Source of the DNA: Gp13-AA77 sp035949375 | Lineage (GTDB): Bacteria; Acidobacteriota; Terriglobia; UBA7540 | Direction: 5' to 3' | Length of the DNA: 64,000 nucleotides | Assembly: GCA_035949375.1 (NCBI GenBank) | Contig: DASZIG010000129.1 | Span: forward strand, 124,001 to 188,000 | In this document: piece after piece, positions 7,800 through 16,384 of the stretch | Numbering within the stretch: the stretch's first letter is position 1 | How the letters are laid out: each line of letters begins with the position of its first letter | The notes under the pieces: generated by a model | Told to the model about the DNA's origin: nothing | Databases searched by the model: none | What the model saw: the letters and a program-made list of their open reading frames with translations, nothing else | Position numbers and translations under genes: made by a program

Positions 7800-8612
7800 T
7801 CACCTCGCCTTGAAATTCGGCGTCCGCTTCTCCACGTAGGCCACCAGGCCTTCGTGCGCGTCCTCGCTTTGAAACAGATGCTGCTGCAGCTCGCGCTCGA
7901 GCGCCAGCGATTCCGAGAACGGCATTTCGAGGCCGGACTGCACCGAGCGCTTGATGCGGCCCACGGCGCGCGACGCCTTGCCGGGCGGCAGGAACTGTCC
8001 GGCGTAGGCCACGACCTGCTCGAAGAAGTCATCGCGGTCGAACACCTGATTCACGAGGCCGATCTCCTCGGCCTCCTCAAACGAGAAAGTGCGTCCGATC
8101 GCCATCAGCTCGATGGCGCGCGACTTGCCGATGAGGCGCGCCAGCCGCTGCGTGCCGCCGGTGCCCGGAAGCACGCCGAGCGCGACCTCGGGCAAGCCGA
8201 TCTTGCCGGCGTCGCGCCGGGCCAGGCGGATGTCCGCCGCCAGCGCGATCTCGAGCCCGCCGCCCACCGTGTGGCCGTTCAGGGCCGCGATCACGAGCTT
8301 CGGCGTCTGTTCGAGGCGCGTGAGCGTCTCGTTAGCATGCAGGCAGAAGTAATACTTGAATTCCGGCGTGACACTCGACAGCATGCGGATGTTGGCGCCC
8401 GCCGAGAAGAACTTGTCACCCGCACCGCGCAGGATGATCACGTGAACCGCGGCGTCCATGCGCGCCTTGAGAATGGCAGCGTCAATCTGCTGCATCATTT
8501 CGTGCGTGTAAGTGTTCGCCGGCGGATCGTTCATCTCGATCCAACCGATTCCATTTTCCGCCGAATAATTGATCAGGTTCGTCGTGCCGGGAGCCGTTAC
8601 GGTAGTCGCCAT
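7800..8612 (-). CDS. Enoyl-CoA hydratase/isomerase family protein
   Basis: 270-residue crotonase with a conserved oxyanion hole (FFSAGANIRML) and both hydratase glutamates (GGGLE and GLPE, followed by PGTGGTQRL), so it should be a functional enoyl-CoA hydratase. The C-terminus KRTPNFKAR is typical. It is the first structural gene after the TetR regulator, separated by only 12 bases, with AGGAG before its ATG. It probably performs the beta-oxidation-like hydration of the ring-opened acyl-CoA; general fatty acid oxidation is also possible. Confidence 0.85.
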   Translation of the reverse strand: MATTVTAPGTTNLINYSAENGIGWIEMNDPPANTYTHEMMQQIDAAILKARMDAAVHVIILRGAGDKFFSAGANIRMLSSVTPEFKYYFCLHANETLTRLEQTPKLVIAALNGHTVGGGLEIALAADIRLARRDAGKIGLPEVALGVLPGTGGTQRLARLIGKSRAIELMAIGRTFSFEEAEEIGLVNQVFDRDDFFEQVVAYAGQFLPPGKASRAVGRIKRSVQSGLEMPFSESLALERELQQHLFQSEDAHEGLVAYVEKRTPNFKAR

Positions 8613-8624
8613 CGAAGTCTCCTT

Positions 8625-9356
8625 CTAATTTTGAACTCGTATTTCCGGAGCGCCGGAGCGCTCGAATGTGTTCGCTTTTCGCGTCGAGTGCCCGTTCGCA
8701 GGCCGCCCGGCGCCACTGAGGATACCGTCCAAAAAGATATCGGCCATCGCCCCGGCGCAGCCCGACGCCCCGGGGTCGATCTTGGGGTTATACCAGGTGT
8801 AGATCCAGTTCATCATGCCGAAGAGCGACAGCACCGCCAGGCGGGTGTTCAACCCCGCGAGACCGCGCGCCCGGCGCAATTCCTCCACCTGCTCGAAGCA
8901 GAGCTGATAGTAGGCGCGCTTGATCGTGCGCACTTCGCGCCCGCGCTCCTTGCTGAGCCACTCTTCCTCATGGGTCAGCACCTTCATCTCGTTGGGATGT
9001 TCGAGGAAGAAACGCAGGTGGATGCGGATCAGAGCGCGCAGCCGGTCTTCCGGGCGCTCGACACCCTCGATCCCGGCGCGAGCCGCCGCCAAAATCGTTT
9101 CAAAAGCATGACGCTGGATGAGATAGAGCAGGTCTTCCTTGCTCGCGAAATAGTAATAGAGTCCGGCCAGGCTCACGCCGGTGGCGCGGGCGATGTCGCG
9201 AATCGAGGCCTGGTGATAGCCCCGGGTGCGGAAAACCGCCGCCGCCTGCCGCAGGATGGCTTCTAGCTTGCGGTCGTAGGCCTTCGAGCCGCGGGCGGCG
9301 CGAGGCGCGGCGGCCGCACGGCCGTTGCTGTTGGAATGTCGGGTTGCTGCCGTCAT
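8625..9356 (-). CDS. TetR/AcrR family transcriptional regulator
   Basis: 243 residues. A basic, low-complexity N-terminus of about 30 residues precedes the helix-turn-helix (residues about 50-75, with ASIRDIARATGVSLAGLYYYF and the SKEDLL start of helix 4). The C-terminal part resembles ligand domains of FadR/PaaR-like regulators that sense acyl-CoAs. The gene heads a leftward operon of acyl-CoA genes and has a near-consensus promoter with a palindrome at the expected start of transcription, so self-repression released by an aromatic or acyl-CoA is likely. The sensed ligand is unknown. Confidence 0.85.
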   Translation of the reverse strand: MTAATRHSNSNGRAAAAPRAARGSKAYDRKLEAILRQAAAVFRTRGYHQASIRDIARATGVSLAGLYYYFASKEDLLYLIQRHAFETILAAARAGIEGVERPEDRLRALIRIHLRFFLEHPNEMKVLTHEEEWLSKERGREVRTIKRAYYQLCFEQVEELRRARGLAGLNTRLAVLSLFGMMNWIYTWYNPKIDPGASGCAGAMADIFLDGILSGAGRPANGHSTRKANTFERSGAPEIRVQN

Positions 9357-9383
9357 GGACCCCTGGGCGAACGCCGGTCCCCA

Positions 9384-9402
9384 ATCGAACGTTCGTTCGA
9401 AT
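9384..9402. promoter_or_regulatory. Probable TetR operator
   Basis: The perfect 10-bp palindrome CGAACGTTCG (9386-9395) extends into TTCGAA, giving a TTCGAACGAACGTTCGA element that covers the predicted transcription start. Its form resembles operators of acyl-CoA-responsive TetR proteins (CGAACG/CGTTCG half-sites). Binding by the adjacent regulator is inferred. Confidence 0.7.
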
Positions 9403-9404
9403 AC

Positions 9405-9432
9405 ATTGTAACTCGCGGGCGCGGATTGTCAA
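9405..9432 (-). promoter_or_regulatory. Sigma-70 type promoter of the tetR-led operon
   Basis: On the minus strand TTGACA (9432-9427), a perfect -35 box, is followed after 16 bases by TACAAT (9410-9405), a near-perfect -10 box. Transcription should begin near 9398, about 42 bases before the TetR start codon at 9356. Confidence 0.8.
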
Positions 9433-9540
9433 GGAGGTATTGCAGCGGGTGGTGGGTCAGATTGAGGTAGCGGCGGGTTTACGCCGATCGTTGTAGCAGC
9501 ATGAAGCCGCCGCTACCGCAGGCAGCAGGCAAGAAGAGCG

Positions 9541-10338
9541 TCAGTGCGCGGGCGCGGCCGCGCCTGCCGCCTTCCGGGCCTCCATGGCCTTGGACAGCCA
9601 ATCGTTCGCGGCCTTGATGTCGGAGGCGCGCTCCGAGGAATCCTTATCGATGTCGGCCTTCTGGCGGTAGAGCAGGTTCAGATAAGCCATGGCCTCATTG
9701 TAGTTCGGCTTCAAATTGATGGCTTTGTTGAGCGCGTCCATGCCTTCGGCGATCATGGCGGAGTTCTTCTGCTCCAGCCCAGCCCGGAGTTTCTCTGGCA
9801 GGGGCGGAAAATCACCGTTCGGCAATAGGACAGCAAGCTTCGGATCGGTCTTGCGCACATCGGTGTCATTCTTGGCGACGAGGGCGTAGTCCATCACGCC
9901 GATCCAGTAGTAGGGCTCGGGGTTGTTGGGCTCAATGTCGAGACGATGGCGCTGATAGTCCTTGGCCTTGTCGAAGTCCTTCATGTCGTAATAGATCGTC
10001 CCGATGGTGGCGAGCGCCGTGGTGTTCTTGGGATCGAGTTGCAGCACGTTGTTGAAGGCGTCGATGGCCTGCTGGCCGATCTTCACGTTGGCCTCGGAAT
10101 CGCCGCCCGGCGCGTACTGCTGAAAGTAGGACATCGCCAGGTAAAGGCGGGCGTCTTCGAGAGTGGGGTCAAGCGACGCCGCCTCCTGGAAATGGGCCAC
10201 GGCTTCCTGGAACTGCGCGGCGCGAAAGGCGTTCACGCCCTTATTGAGCTGGTCGCGCGCCTTCAACCTGTTGCAGCCGGTCGCTGCCACCAGCAACAGC
10301 AGCACGCCGCCCAACGGCGCGAGCCTGTAGCGTCTCAT
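9541..10338 (-). CDS. TPR-repeat lipoprotein of the TonB-ExbBD cluster
   Basis: 265 residues with a lipoprotein signal (LVAATGC lipobox, Cys at about residue 22), then at least four TPR-like repeats (FQEAVAHFQEAASLDP, YYDMKDFDKAKDYQRHRLDIEPNNPE, ALNKAINLKPNYNEAMAYL) and an Ala-rich tail. It closes the leftward tonB-exbB-exbD-exbD group. TPR lipoproteins in this place are common in Acidobacteriota and may organise the periplasmic side of the energy-transducing complex; this is inference from context. Confidence 0.8.
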   Translation of the reverse strand: MRRYRLAPLGGVLLLLVAATGCNRLKARDQLNKGVNAFRAAQFQEAVAHFQEAASLDPTLEDARLYLAMSYFQQYAPGGDSEANVKIGQQAIDAFNNVLQLDPKNTTALATIGTIYYDMKDFDKAKDYQRHRLDIEPNNPEPYYWIGVMDYALVAKNDTDVRKTDPKLAVLLPNGDFPPLPEKLRAGLEQKNSAMIAEGMDALNKAINLKPNYNEAMAYLNLLYRQKADIDKDSSERASDIKAANDWLSKAMEARKAAGAAAPAH

Positions 10339-10479
10339 CGCTCCTCCGTGAACCCGCCCCGACCGGCGGGTCAGTCACATACGATGCTCGACGGCTCCGG
10401 TCATGCCGACCGATCTTTTCGATGCCGGTGTCCGTTCAAGGGCTTTCGGGCAAGGGAGCCGCCTCGGGGGCGGGCCGCG

Positions 10480-10902
10480 TCACTTGCCTTCTTCAACTGC
10501 CTGCGTCATGAGGCCGATCTTGTCAATGCCCGCACCTTTCGCGATGTCGATGATCTGCGCGATATCGCCGAACGTCAAGGTAGGGTCGCCCTTCACGAAG
10601 ATAATGCGGTCGTTGCGCGTCTTGAAGATGTCGATCAGCCTTTCGCCGAGATTGCGCATATCAACGGGTTGCTGGTTGATCGCCACCTGGCGTCCGGCAT
10701 CCATGGTGACCACGATGGTGCGGTTGATCACGTCTTCTTGCGTCTTGTCCTTGTTCGGCTGAGGCACCAGCGCGTCCAAACCGTGGGGCGTGCGTGGCGT
10801 GATGACCATGAAAATGATGATGAGCACAAGCAGGACGTCAATGAGGGGAGTGACGTTGATGTCCCCCATGGCCGCCTTCTTGCCGCCAACCGCCATTGCC
10901 AT
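10480..10902 (-). CDS. exbD: ExbD/TolR family biopolymer transport protein (copy 2)
   Basis: 140 residues from ATG 10902, preceded by GAAGGAGGG. It has a short cytoplasmic N-terminus, one membrane helix with the proton-carrying Asp in TPLIDVLLVL, and a periplasmic domain of about 100 residues ending in QIIDIAKGAGIDKIGLMT. It forms with ExbB the proton channel that energises TonB. It lies 85 bases after a second, divergent exbD gene. Confidence 0.92.
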   Translation of the reverse strand: MAMAVGGKKAAMGDINVTPLIDVLLVLIIIFMVITPRTPHGLDALVPQPNKDKTQEDVINRTIVVTMDAGRQVAINQQPVDMRNLGERLIDIFKTRNDRIIFVKGDPTLTFGDIAQIIDIAKGAGIDKIGLMTQAVEEGK

Positions 10903-10987
10903 ATCGATACCCTCCTTCAAACTCCCCCGCCTCGTGTCGGCACGGGATTCATCGCGCCGGCCGGGAACGCCGGCCGTGCCTGATCTG

Positions 10988-11437
10988 TCAGGGCGCGGGG
11001 GCCGGAGTCGCCGGCGCCCCAGGACGCTCCAACTGTGCCGTGAGCAAGCCGAGTTGCTCGACGCCCGCGGCGCGCACCGCATCCACAGCCTTGGTCACGT
11101 CGCCGTACTTGGCGCGAGCGTCGCTGCGAATGTAGACGGTCTTGTCGAGCCGTCCCGAAATCATGTCGCGGACCTTGGGCGTGATGTCGTCGACACTGAT
11201 CGGATTCTTTTTCAGGAAAACCTTGCCATCACGCGTGATGGCCACCTCAATGGAATCCTCGCGGTCATCGTCAGGCATGGCCCGGGGATTAGCGGTCCGG
11301 GCAAGGTCCACGCTGACGTTCTTCTGCAACAACGGCGTGATGACCATGAAGATGATGAGCAACACCAGCATAACGTCCACCAGGGGGGTCACGTTGATGT
11401 CAGAAACCGTCGGTGGAGCTTTGGCATGACCGGGCAT
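10988..11437 (-). CDS. exbD: ExbD/TolR family biopolymer transport protein (copy 1)
   Basis: 149 residues with the SDINVTPLVDVMLVLLIIFMV membrane helix and its conserved Asp, then the ExbD periplasmic domain (VYIRSDARAKYGDVTKAVDAVRAAG) and a Pro/Ala-rich tail (PGAPATPAPAP). It follows exbB by 6 bases. Two different ExbD genes after one ExbB is the usual acidobacterial layout and suggests a heteromeric ExbD pair in the channel. Confidence 0.92.
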   Translation of the reverse strand: MPGHAKAPPTVSDINVTPLVDVMLVLLIIFMVITPLLQKNVSVDLARTANPRAMPDDDREDSIEVAITRDGKVFLKKNPISVDDITPKVRDMISGRLDKTVYIRSDARAKYGDVTKAVDAVRAAGVEQLGLLTAQLERPGAPATPAPAP

Positions 11438-11443
11438 AGTTCC

Positions 11444-12193
11444 TTATCTCCCTGTTGCAGGCTTGCCGCGTCCGGAGCGCTTGATGAAGTAATCGATCAA
11501 CTCCGAAGAGGAGTTGTCCATCTCCACGTCGAAGGCCTCGATCTTGCCGGTGAAGTAGTTGTAAAGCCACACGGCGGGGATGGCCACGAAGAGTCCGATA
11601 GCCGTGGTCACGAGGGCTTCCGAAATACCGCCGGCCACCGCGCCGATGCCGACCGACTGCGATGCGGAAATGCCTTGAAACGCGTGGATGATGCCGAGCA
11701 CGGTGCCGAACAGTCCCACGAAGGGAGCCGTGGAACCGATGGTGGCAAGACTGGAAACGCCGCGCTTCAACTCCGCGTGCACGATCGCCGACGCCCGCTC
11801 GAGAGCGCGCCGCGAAGCCTCAATCTCCTCACCGGGGATCTCAGCTGACATCTGGTGCGCCTGGAACTCCTGCAACCCTGCCGTGACCACCTTGGCCAGG
11901 TGACTGCGCTTGTTGTCTTCGGCGATGCGGACGGCGTCGTCGATTTTGCCGTCTTTGAGGGCTCCCGCCACGGCAGGGGCAAAGACGCGCGATTGCTTGC
12001 GGGCCGCCGAGTAAGCGATCCAGCGGTCAATCATCACGCCGATCGACCACGCCGACATGAAGACCAGCACGATGACCACAAAGCGCGCCGGCCAGCCCAT
12101 CGAGCGCCACATGCTGATGGGATCGAAGCCCGGCATTCCCGCTTCGCCTCCTTGCAACAATAAACTCAACGCTACGACCTTTGCTCCTAGCAT
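11444..12193 (-). CDS. exbB: MotA/TolQ/ExbB proton channel family protein
   Basis: 249 residues with three membrane helices: one near residues 28-50, and two in the conserved C-terminal half, where LATIGSTAPFVGLFGTVLGII and ISEALVTTAIGLFVAIPAVWLYNYF are the family signature. The cytoplasmic loop between helix 1 and 2 is long and charged, as in TolQ/ExbB. It lies between tonB and two exbD genes. Confidence 0.93.
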   Translation of the reverse strand: MLGAKVVALSLLLQGGEAGMPGFDPISMWRSMGWPARFVVIVLVFMSAWSIGVMIDRWIAYSAARKQSRVFAPAVAGALKDGKIDDAVRIAEDNKRSHLAKVVTAGLQEFQAHQMSAEIPGEEIEASRRALERASAIVHAELKRGVSSLATIGSTAPFVGLFGTVLGIIHAFQGISASQSVGIGAVAGGISEALVTTAIGLFVAIPAVWLYNYFTGKIEAFDVEMDNSSSELIDYFIKRSGRGKPATGR

Positions 12194-12232
12194 GGTGCCT
12201 CATCCTCCTCGGGGAATTTTCCGAACCCTTCG

Positions 12233-13255
12233 CTACTCCTGCAGCGTAAAATTCACGTCGATTTCCGTGTCCACGTCCACCGGCTCGCCGTTCAGCAAGG
12301 TCGGCTGATAGCGCCAGCGCGAAACCGCGTCCATGGCGGCCTTTACCAGCAGCGGCGGACCACCGATCAGGTGCAGGTCCTGAATGGTGCCGTCCTTGCT
12401 GATCACCGCCGCCAGGCGCACCAGGCCCTGGACGCGGGCCATCTTGGCAATTTGGGGATATTCCGGCTGCGGAGCGTATATCTTCTTGGACTCCTCAACC
12501 TGACCGCCTACGGTGATGCGCTTGGGGGCAGCAGGTTTCGGCGGCGGCGGCGGCGGGGGTGCGCCGATCATGCCGCCCATAACACCGCCCATGCTTCCGC
12601 CCGGCACGCCGCCCGGCACACCGCCCACGACCCCCGCGGCCTGCGGAGGTTCAGGAGCATCTTTGACCTGCTGAATGGTCTTGGGAATGACCGTCGGGGC
12701 CTTCAATAGGTCCGCCACGGAAACGTGGTGGACCACCACCTTGGGCGCCGGAGGCGCCGGAGGGGGAGGCGGGGGCGGAGGCGGAGGCGCCACCAGCATG
12801 GTCATCAACTGCGCCTGGGGCAGCGTCTGGGTGTACATGAGGGGATAGATGATGATCGAGCCCAGCAGGATGGCCTCGAACAGATAGGCAATCGGCATGG
12901 TGGCGCGCTTCCAGTCGCCGCTCTTCGATGCCGAGTACATCAGGTAGAGGACGAATCCAACCAGGTTGAAGATCGCCACGATCGCCACCCAAAGCGGCCG
13001 GCTGAACCCAAGATGTCCCGTGTCGGACCACACGTAGCACAAAATCAGCGCGTAGAAGCCCAGGAGCACGGCCATCGTCAGCGACTGGGTGGCGAGCGCT
13101 CCGCCCTCGGTGCCGGCGAAGATCAGGCCCAGCGAGAAGTACCCCACGATGTAGCCGAGGACACCCACGCCGATGGCGATGTACCAGTGAACGGGCTTGA
13201 GAACGGATGCCCGCTTCGTGGATGAGTCAAGCAACGTCTCGTCAAACATGGCCAT
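12233..13255 (-). CDS. tonB: Polytopic energy transducer TonB
   Basis: 340 residues from ATG 13255 (GAGAGG upstream). Instead of one N-terminal anchor it has about four hydrophobic helices in the first 140 residues. A run of ten prolines follows, then a Gly-rich stretch (GGVPGGVPGGSMGGVMGG), another proline run, and a C-terminal TonB domain of about 85 residues (YPQIAKMARVQGLVRLAAVI ... SRWRYQPTLLNGEPV). It is transcribed with exbB and two exbD genes and so is the energy coupler to outer-membrane receptors. The four-helix membrane part is unlike classical TonB and raises the question of topology, as the C-terminus must be periplasmic. Confidence 0.9.
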   Translation of the reverse strand: MAMFDETLLDSSTKRASVLKPVHWYIAIGVGVLGYIVGYFSLGLIFAGTEGGALATQSLTMAVLLGFYALILCYVWSDTGHLGFSRPLWVAIVAIFNLVGFVLYLMYSASKSGDWKRATMPIAYLFEAILLGSIIIYPLMYTQTLPQAQLMTMLVAPPPPPPPPPPAPPAPKVVVHHVSVADLLKAPTVIPKTIQQVKDAPEPPQAAGVVGGVPGGVPGGSMGGVMGGMIGAPPPPPPPKPAAPKRITVGGQVEESKKIYAPQPEYPQIAKMARVQGLVRLAAVISKDGTIQDLHLIGGPPLLVKAAMDAVSRWRYQPTLLNGEPVDVDTEIDVNFTLQE

Positions 13256-13300
13256 GGGCTGCCACCTCTCAGGGAAACCCGCGGCGCGCGGCATCGTACC

Positions 13301-14560
13301 TTAACGTCGCGCGCTTGCTGCCTCCCGATCAATCCCGCGCGTCGGCCGCGTTTTCTCGGCCGCTGCCCGAGGCTTCTCCGGCGCGCCGCCCGCCGCGGCG
13401 GCTCGCTGCTGCCAGAACAATACCACCGGACTGGCAATCGCGAAAGAAGAATAAGTGCCGATGATCACGCCAATCACCAACACCAGCGCGAATCCGTGAA
13501 TCACCTCGCCACCGAACAGGTACAGCGAGAGAACAGCCAGAAAAGTCAGGCCCGATGTCAGGATCGTCCGGCTCAGGGTCTGGTTGACGCTGCGATTCAC
13601 GAGGTCCTTGAAATTCTGACGCCGGTTGAGCTTCACATTCTCCCGGATGCGGTCGAAAACGACAATGGTGTCATTCATCGAATAGCCTACCAGCGTGAGA
13701 AGCGCCGCGATCACCGTCAGCGTGATTTCCTTCCCGAGCAGCGAGAAGATCCCGAGCGTAATGATCACGTCGTGAAACGTAGCGATCACGGCGGCGACGC
13801 CGTAGATTAGCTCAAACCGAAACCAGATGTAAATGAGCATTGCGCCCAGGCCCGCCAGGGTCACGTAGAGCGCCTGACGCCGCAGGTCGGCGCCGACCTT
13901 GGGTCCAACGATTTCGGTATTAAAGACAGAGTAACTGGACAGATAGAAATCATTGCCCAGCGCGTCCACCACGGCCTGTGTCACGCCCGGCACGGCCTTG
14001 AGGTCACTGAGCAAACTGATCAAGCCACCACGGGCCGCGCTGGTGCGGTAACTCACCATGGCTTGGGCGAGATCCTGATAGGCCTTGGTCGCGGCCTCAG
14101 TCCCTTTGGAGGCCAGATGCAGCGGATCGGCAGCGATCAGGTGGTCGGCAATAACCTGAGGGGTCGAATTGTTGAAGTCGGTCTTGCCCTCCGGGCCGCT
14201 TCCGTAGAGCTTACTCAGCGTGGCGATGATGTCCTGCTTGCCGGCATCGAGAGCGTTTGCGGAAGAGGTTGTCCGCAGATCCAGGCCAATGATGAACTCG
14301 TGCTTGTCGGCCGTGTCGTACTGCTGCACCGTGTTGCCGCGCAGATTTGCGCTGTCCAGCTCGTGCCGGAGGGCGTCAACATTCGGCTGCTGCGCGAACT
14401 TCACATAGACAAGCGTGCCGCCCCGGAAGTCAATTCCATAAGCAAGGCCGTGGTGCCAGAACATCGAAGCGATGCCTAACAGCGCCAGAGACAACGAGGC
14501 GCCGATGAAGTACCACTTCTTGCCCATCCAATCAAACTTCGGCTCGTGAAAAAACTCCAT
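13301..14560 (-). CDS. secF: Protein translocase subunit SecF
   Basis: 419 residues. The N-terminal helix is followed by the SecF signature GIDFRGGTLVYVKF, a periplasmic domain about twice the usual size (roughly residues 50-210), and the membrane half with IWFRFELIYGVAAVIATFHDV and TLVGYSMNDTIVVFDRIREN. A basic low-complexity tail of about 30 residues follows the last helix. SecD and SecF use the proton gradient to pull exported proteins out of SecYEG. It lies downstream of secD with a 188-base gap that contains no gene. Confidence 0.95.
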   Translation of the reverse strand: MEFFHEPKFDWMGKKWYFIGASLSLALLGIASMFWHHGLAYGIDFRGGTLVYVKFAQQPNVDALRHELDSANLRGNTVQQYDTADKHEFIIGLDLRTTSSANALDAGKQDIIATLSKLYGSGPEGKTDFNNSTPQVIADHLIAADPLHLASKGTEAATKAYQDLAQAMVSYRTSAARGGLISLLSDLKAVPGVTQAVVDALGNDFYLSSYSVFNTEIVGPKVGADLRRQALYVTLAGLGAMLIYIWFRFELIYGVAAVIATFHDVIITLGIFSLLGKEITLTVIAALLTLVGYSMNDTIVVFDRIRENVKLNRRQNFKDLVNRSVNQTLSRTILTSGLTFLAVLSLYLFGGEVIHGFALVLVIGVIIGTYSSFAIASPVVLFWQQRAAAAGGAPEKPRAAAEKTRPTRGIDREAASARR

Positions 14561-14748
14561 TCAATTCATCCTTACTTGGATTCGACACCGGGCAAACCGC
14601 CTGAGTTCCAATTCCAGGCCCGGCTCCAATCAAAATTTGACGTCCGGCGTTGCCTTGGTTGCCGGAAAACACAGCCGGAGCAGTCAAGCCCCCGATCCTT
14701 GTCTGATCTTCCGGCTTCTCGATGTCCGGAAGGGCGGCCATGCTCCGC

Positions 14749-16356
14749 TCAGATGCTCAATGCCTGGCCGGCCGTGCGCTTGGTCAGCTCCCAATCGAAG
14801 ATCGAACGCGAGACGTAAACCGATGTGAACAGATTCGCGATAAGCCCGATCGTCAGGGTCACGGCGAAGCCTTTGATCGGTCCGGTTCCGAACGTGAACA
14901 GAATAGCTGCCGAAACCACGGTAGTGACGTGCGTATCGATGATGGTGACAAAGGCGTGCTCGAAGCCGCCCGAAACCGCCGCAGCCACGGCTTTCCCGGC
15001 GCGCAACTCTTCCCTGATGCGCTCGAAAATCAGCACGTTGGAGTCCACGCCCATGCCGACCGTCAGGATGATTCCGGCGATACCGGGCAGTGTCAAGGTG
15101 GCTCCAACATAGGCCAGGAACGACAACAGTATGATGAGATTGAGGATCAGCGCCACGTCAGCGTTTATGCCCGCACCGCGGTAGTAGACCAGCATGAAGC
15201 CCATGATGGCCGCGAAACCCACGATGCAGGCCCAGACTCCGTGCCGGATGGAGTCTGCGCCGAGGGACGGCCCCACGACTTCCTCCTGCATGGTCGAAAT
15301 CGAGGCAGGAAGCGAGCCGGAGCGCAGCACCAAAGCCAGGTCCGAAGCCTGCTGCGTGGTGAACGAGCCATGGATCTCGCCGCGATCGTTGATCTGGTTC
15401 TCGATCACCGGTGCCGAAACCACTCGACTGTCCAGCACGATGGCCAGACGCTTGTGAATGTTGGAGCCCGTTACCTGGCCAAAGCGCGAGGCGCCGTCCC
15501 GGGTGAGAGTGAAGTCGATGTTGGGACGTCCCGTCTCGTCCTGGGAGGGCTGGGCGCCGCTCAAGTCACGACCGGTAACGGCTGCGATCTGGTTGACGAT
15601 GTACCACACTTCGCCCGTTCCAGTGCTGGCGTCGCCGGAGTCCGGCTGCCCGGAAAGCAACTGGGTTTCCGGCGGCAGCACGCCGCCGTGGGCGGCGAGG
15701 GCCGCTTCGCGCGACGGGAAAGGACCATCCTGCACAATCTTGAGTTCGAGCAGGGCCGTCTGCTGGATGATGTCTCTCACCCGAGTGGGGTCTGTGACGT
15801 CGGGCAATTCCACTACCAGTTCGTAGTCGCCTTGCTGCCCATAGTTGGCGATCTCCGGCTCGGTGACTCCCAGGGCATTCACACGCCGGTCGATGGTGTC
15901 GCGAGCCTGATCCAGGGTGTCGTTCTTGACCTGGAGCAGCGCCGTGGTCTTCATCGATAGCTGGCGGCTGTTCGGATCGCCTGGTACCGCGTCCAGGGTC
16001 CAGTCCGAGAACTGGTCGTTGACCAGCCGTTGCGCGTCCGCGATGCGGTTCTGGGGTACGCCCTTGATGAGAATATGGGTGCTGTCGACCTTGTGGACAT
16101 CCAGGTACGGGATGTTCTTGGCTTGGAAATTGTCGCGCAGGCGCACCAGCGCCTGATCTGAAACCAGATTCACCGCGTCATCCACGTGCACCTGGAGCAC
16201 CAGGTGGGTTCCGCCCCGGAGGTCCAGGCCAAGATGAATGCGGTCGCGGAGGTTTTGCCTCAGTTCTTGAACGTTCTTAGGCATGCCCGTGATCCCTGCG
16301 ACGCAGGCCAGAACCACCACTAAGATCACGATCGCCCGAGTGCGAATCTTCTCCAT
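14749..16356 (-). CDS. secD: Protein translocase subunit SecD
   Basis: 535 residues. One N-terminal helix is followed by LGLDLRGGTHLVLQV, the P1 head domain region with the usual RVNALGVTEPEI motif, and five C-terminal helices with GMGVDSNVLIFERIREELRAGK. Full-length and normal for the family. It is transcribed between yajC and secF, the conserved order of the Sec auxiliary complex. Confidence 0.96.
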   Translation of the reverse strand: MEKIRTRAIVILVVVLACVAGITGMPKNVQELRQNLRDRIHLGLDLRGGTHLVLQVHVDDAVNLVSDQALVRLRDNFQAKNIPYLDVHKVDSTHILIKGVPQNRIADAQRLVNDQFSDWTLDAVPGDPNSRQLSMKTTALLQVKNDTLDQARDTIDRRVNALGVTEPEIANYGQQGDYELVVELPDVTDPTRVRDIIQQTALLELKIVQDGPFPSREAALAAHGGVLPPETQLLSGQPDSGDASTGTGEVWYIVNQIAAVTGRDLSGAQPSQDETGRPNIDFTLTRDGASRFGQVTGSNIHKRLAIVLDSRVVSAPVIENQINDRGEIHGSFTTQQASDLALVLRSGSLPASISTMQEEVVGPSLGADSIRHGVWACIVGFAAIMGFMLVYYRGAGINADVALILNLIILLSFLAYVGATLTLPGIAGIILTVGMGVDSNVLIFERIREELRAGKAVAAAVSGGFEHAFVTIIDTHVTTVVSAAILFTFGTGPIKGFAVTLTIGLIANLFTSVYVSRSIFDWELTKRTAGQALSI

Positions 16357-16384
16357 CCGTCAATTGCCTTTCCGATTGCCGATC

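Noticed and set aside
3521..8612. BoxC among the three crotonases
   Set aside because: BoxC is about 550 residues with a doubled crotonase-like architecture; the three proteins here are 258-270 residues.
7854..9266. Plus-strand frame of 470 codons opposite the enoyl-CoA hydratase and TetR genes
   Set aside because: Shadow of two well-supported minus-strand genes; no recognisable domain and no ribosome site.
14722..15960. Plus-strand frame of 412 codons opposite secD
   Set aside because: Antisense to SecD, which is certain; composition is that of a shadow frame.
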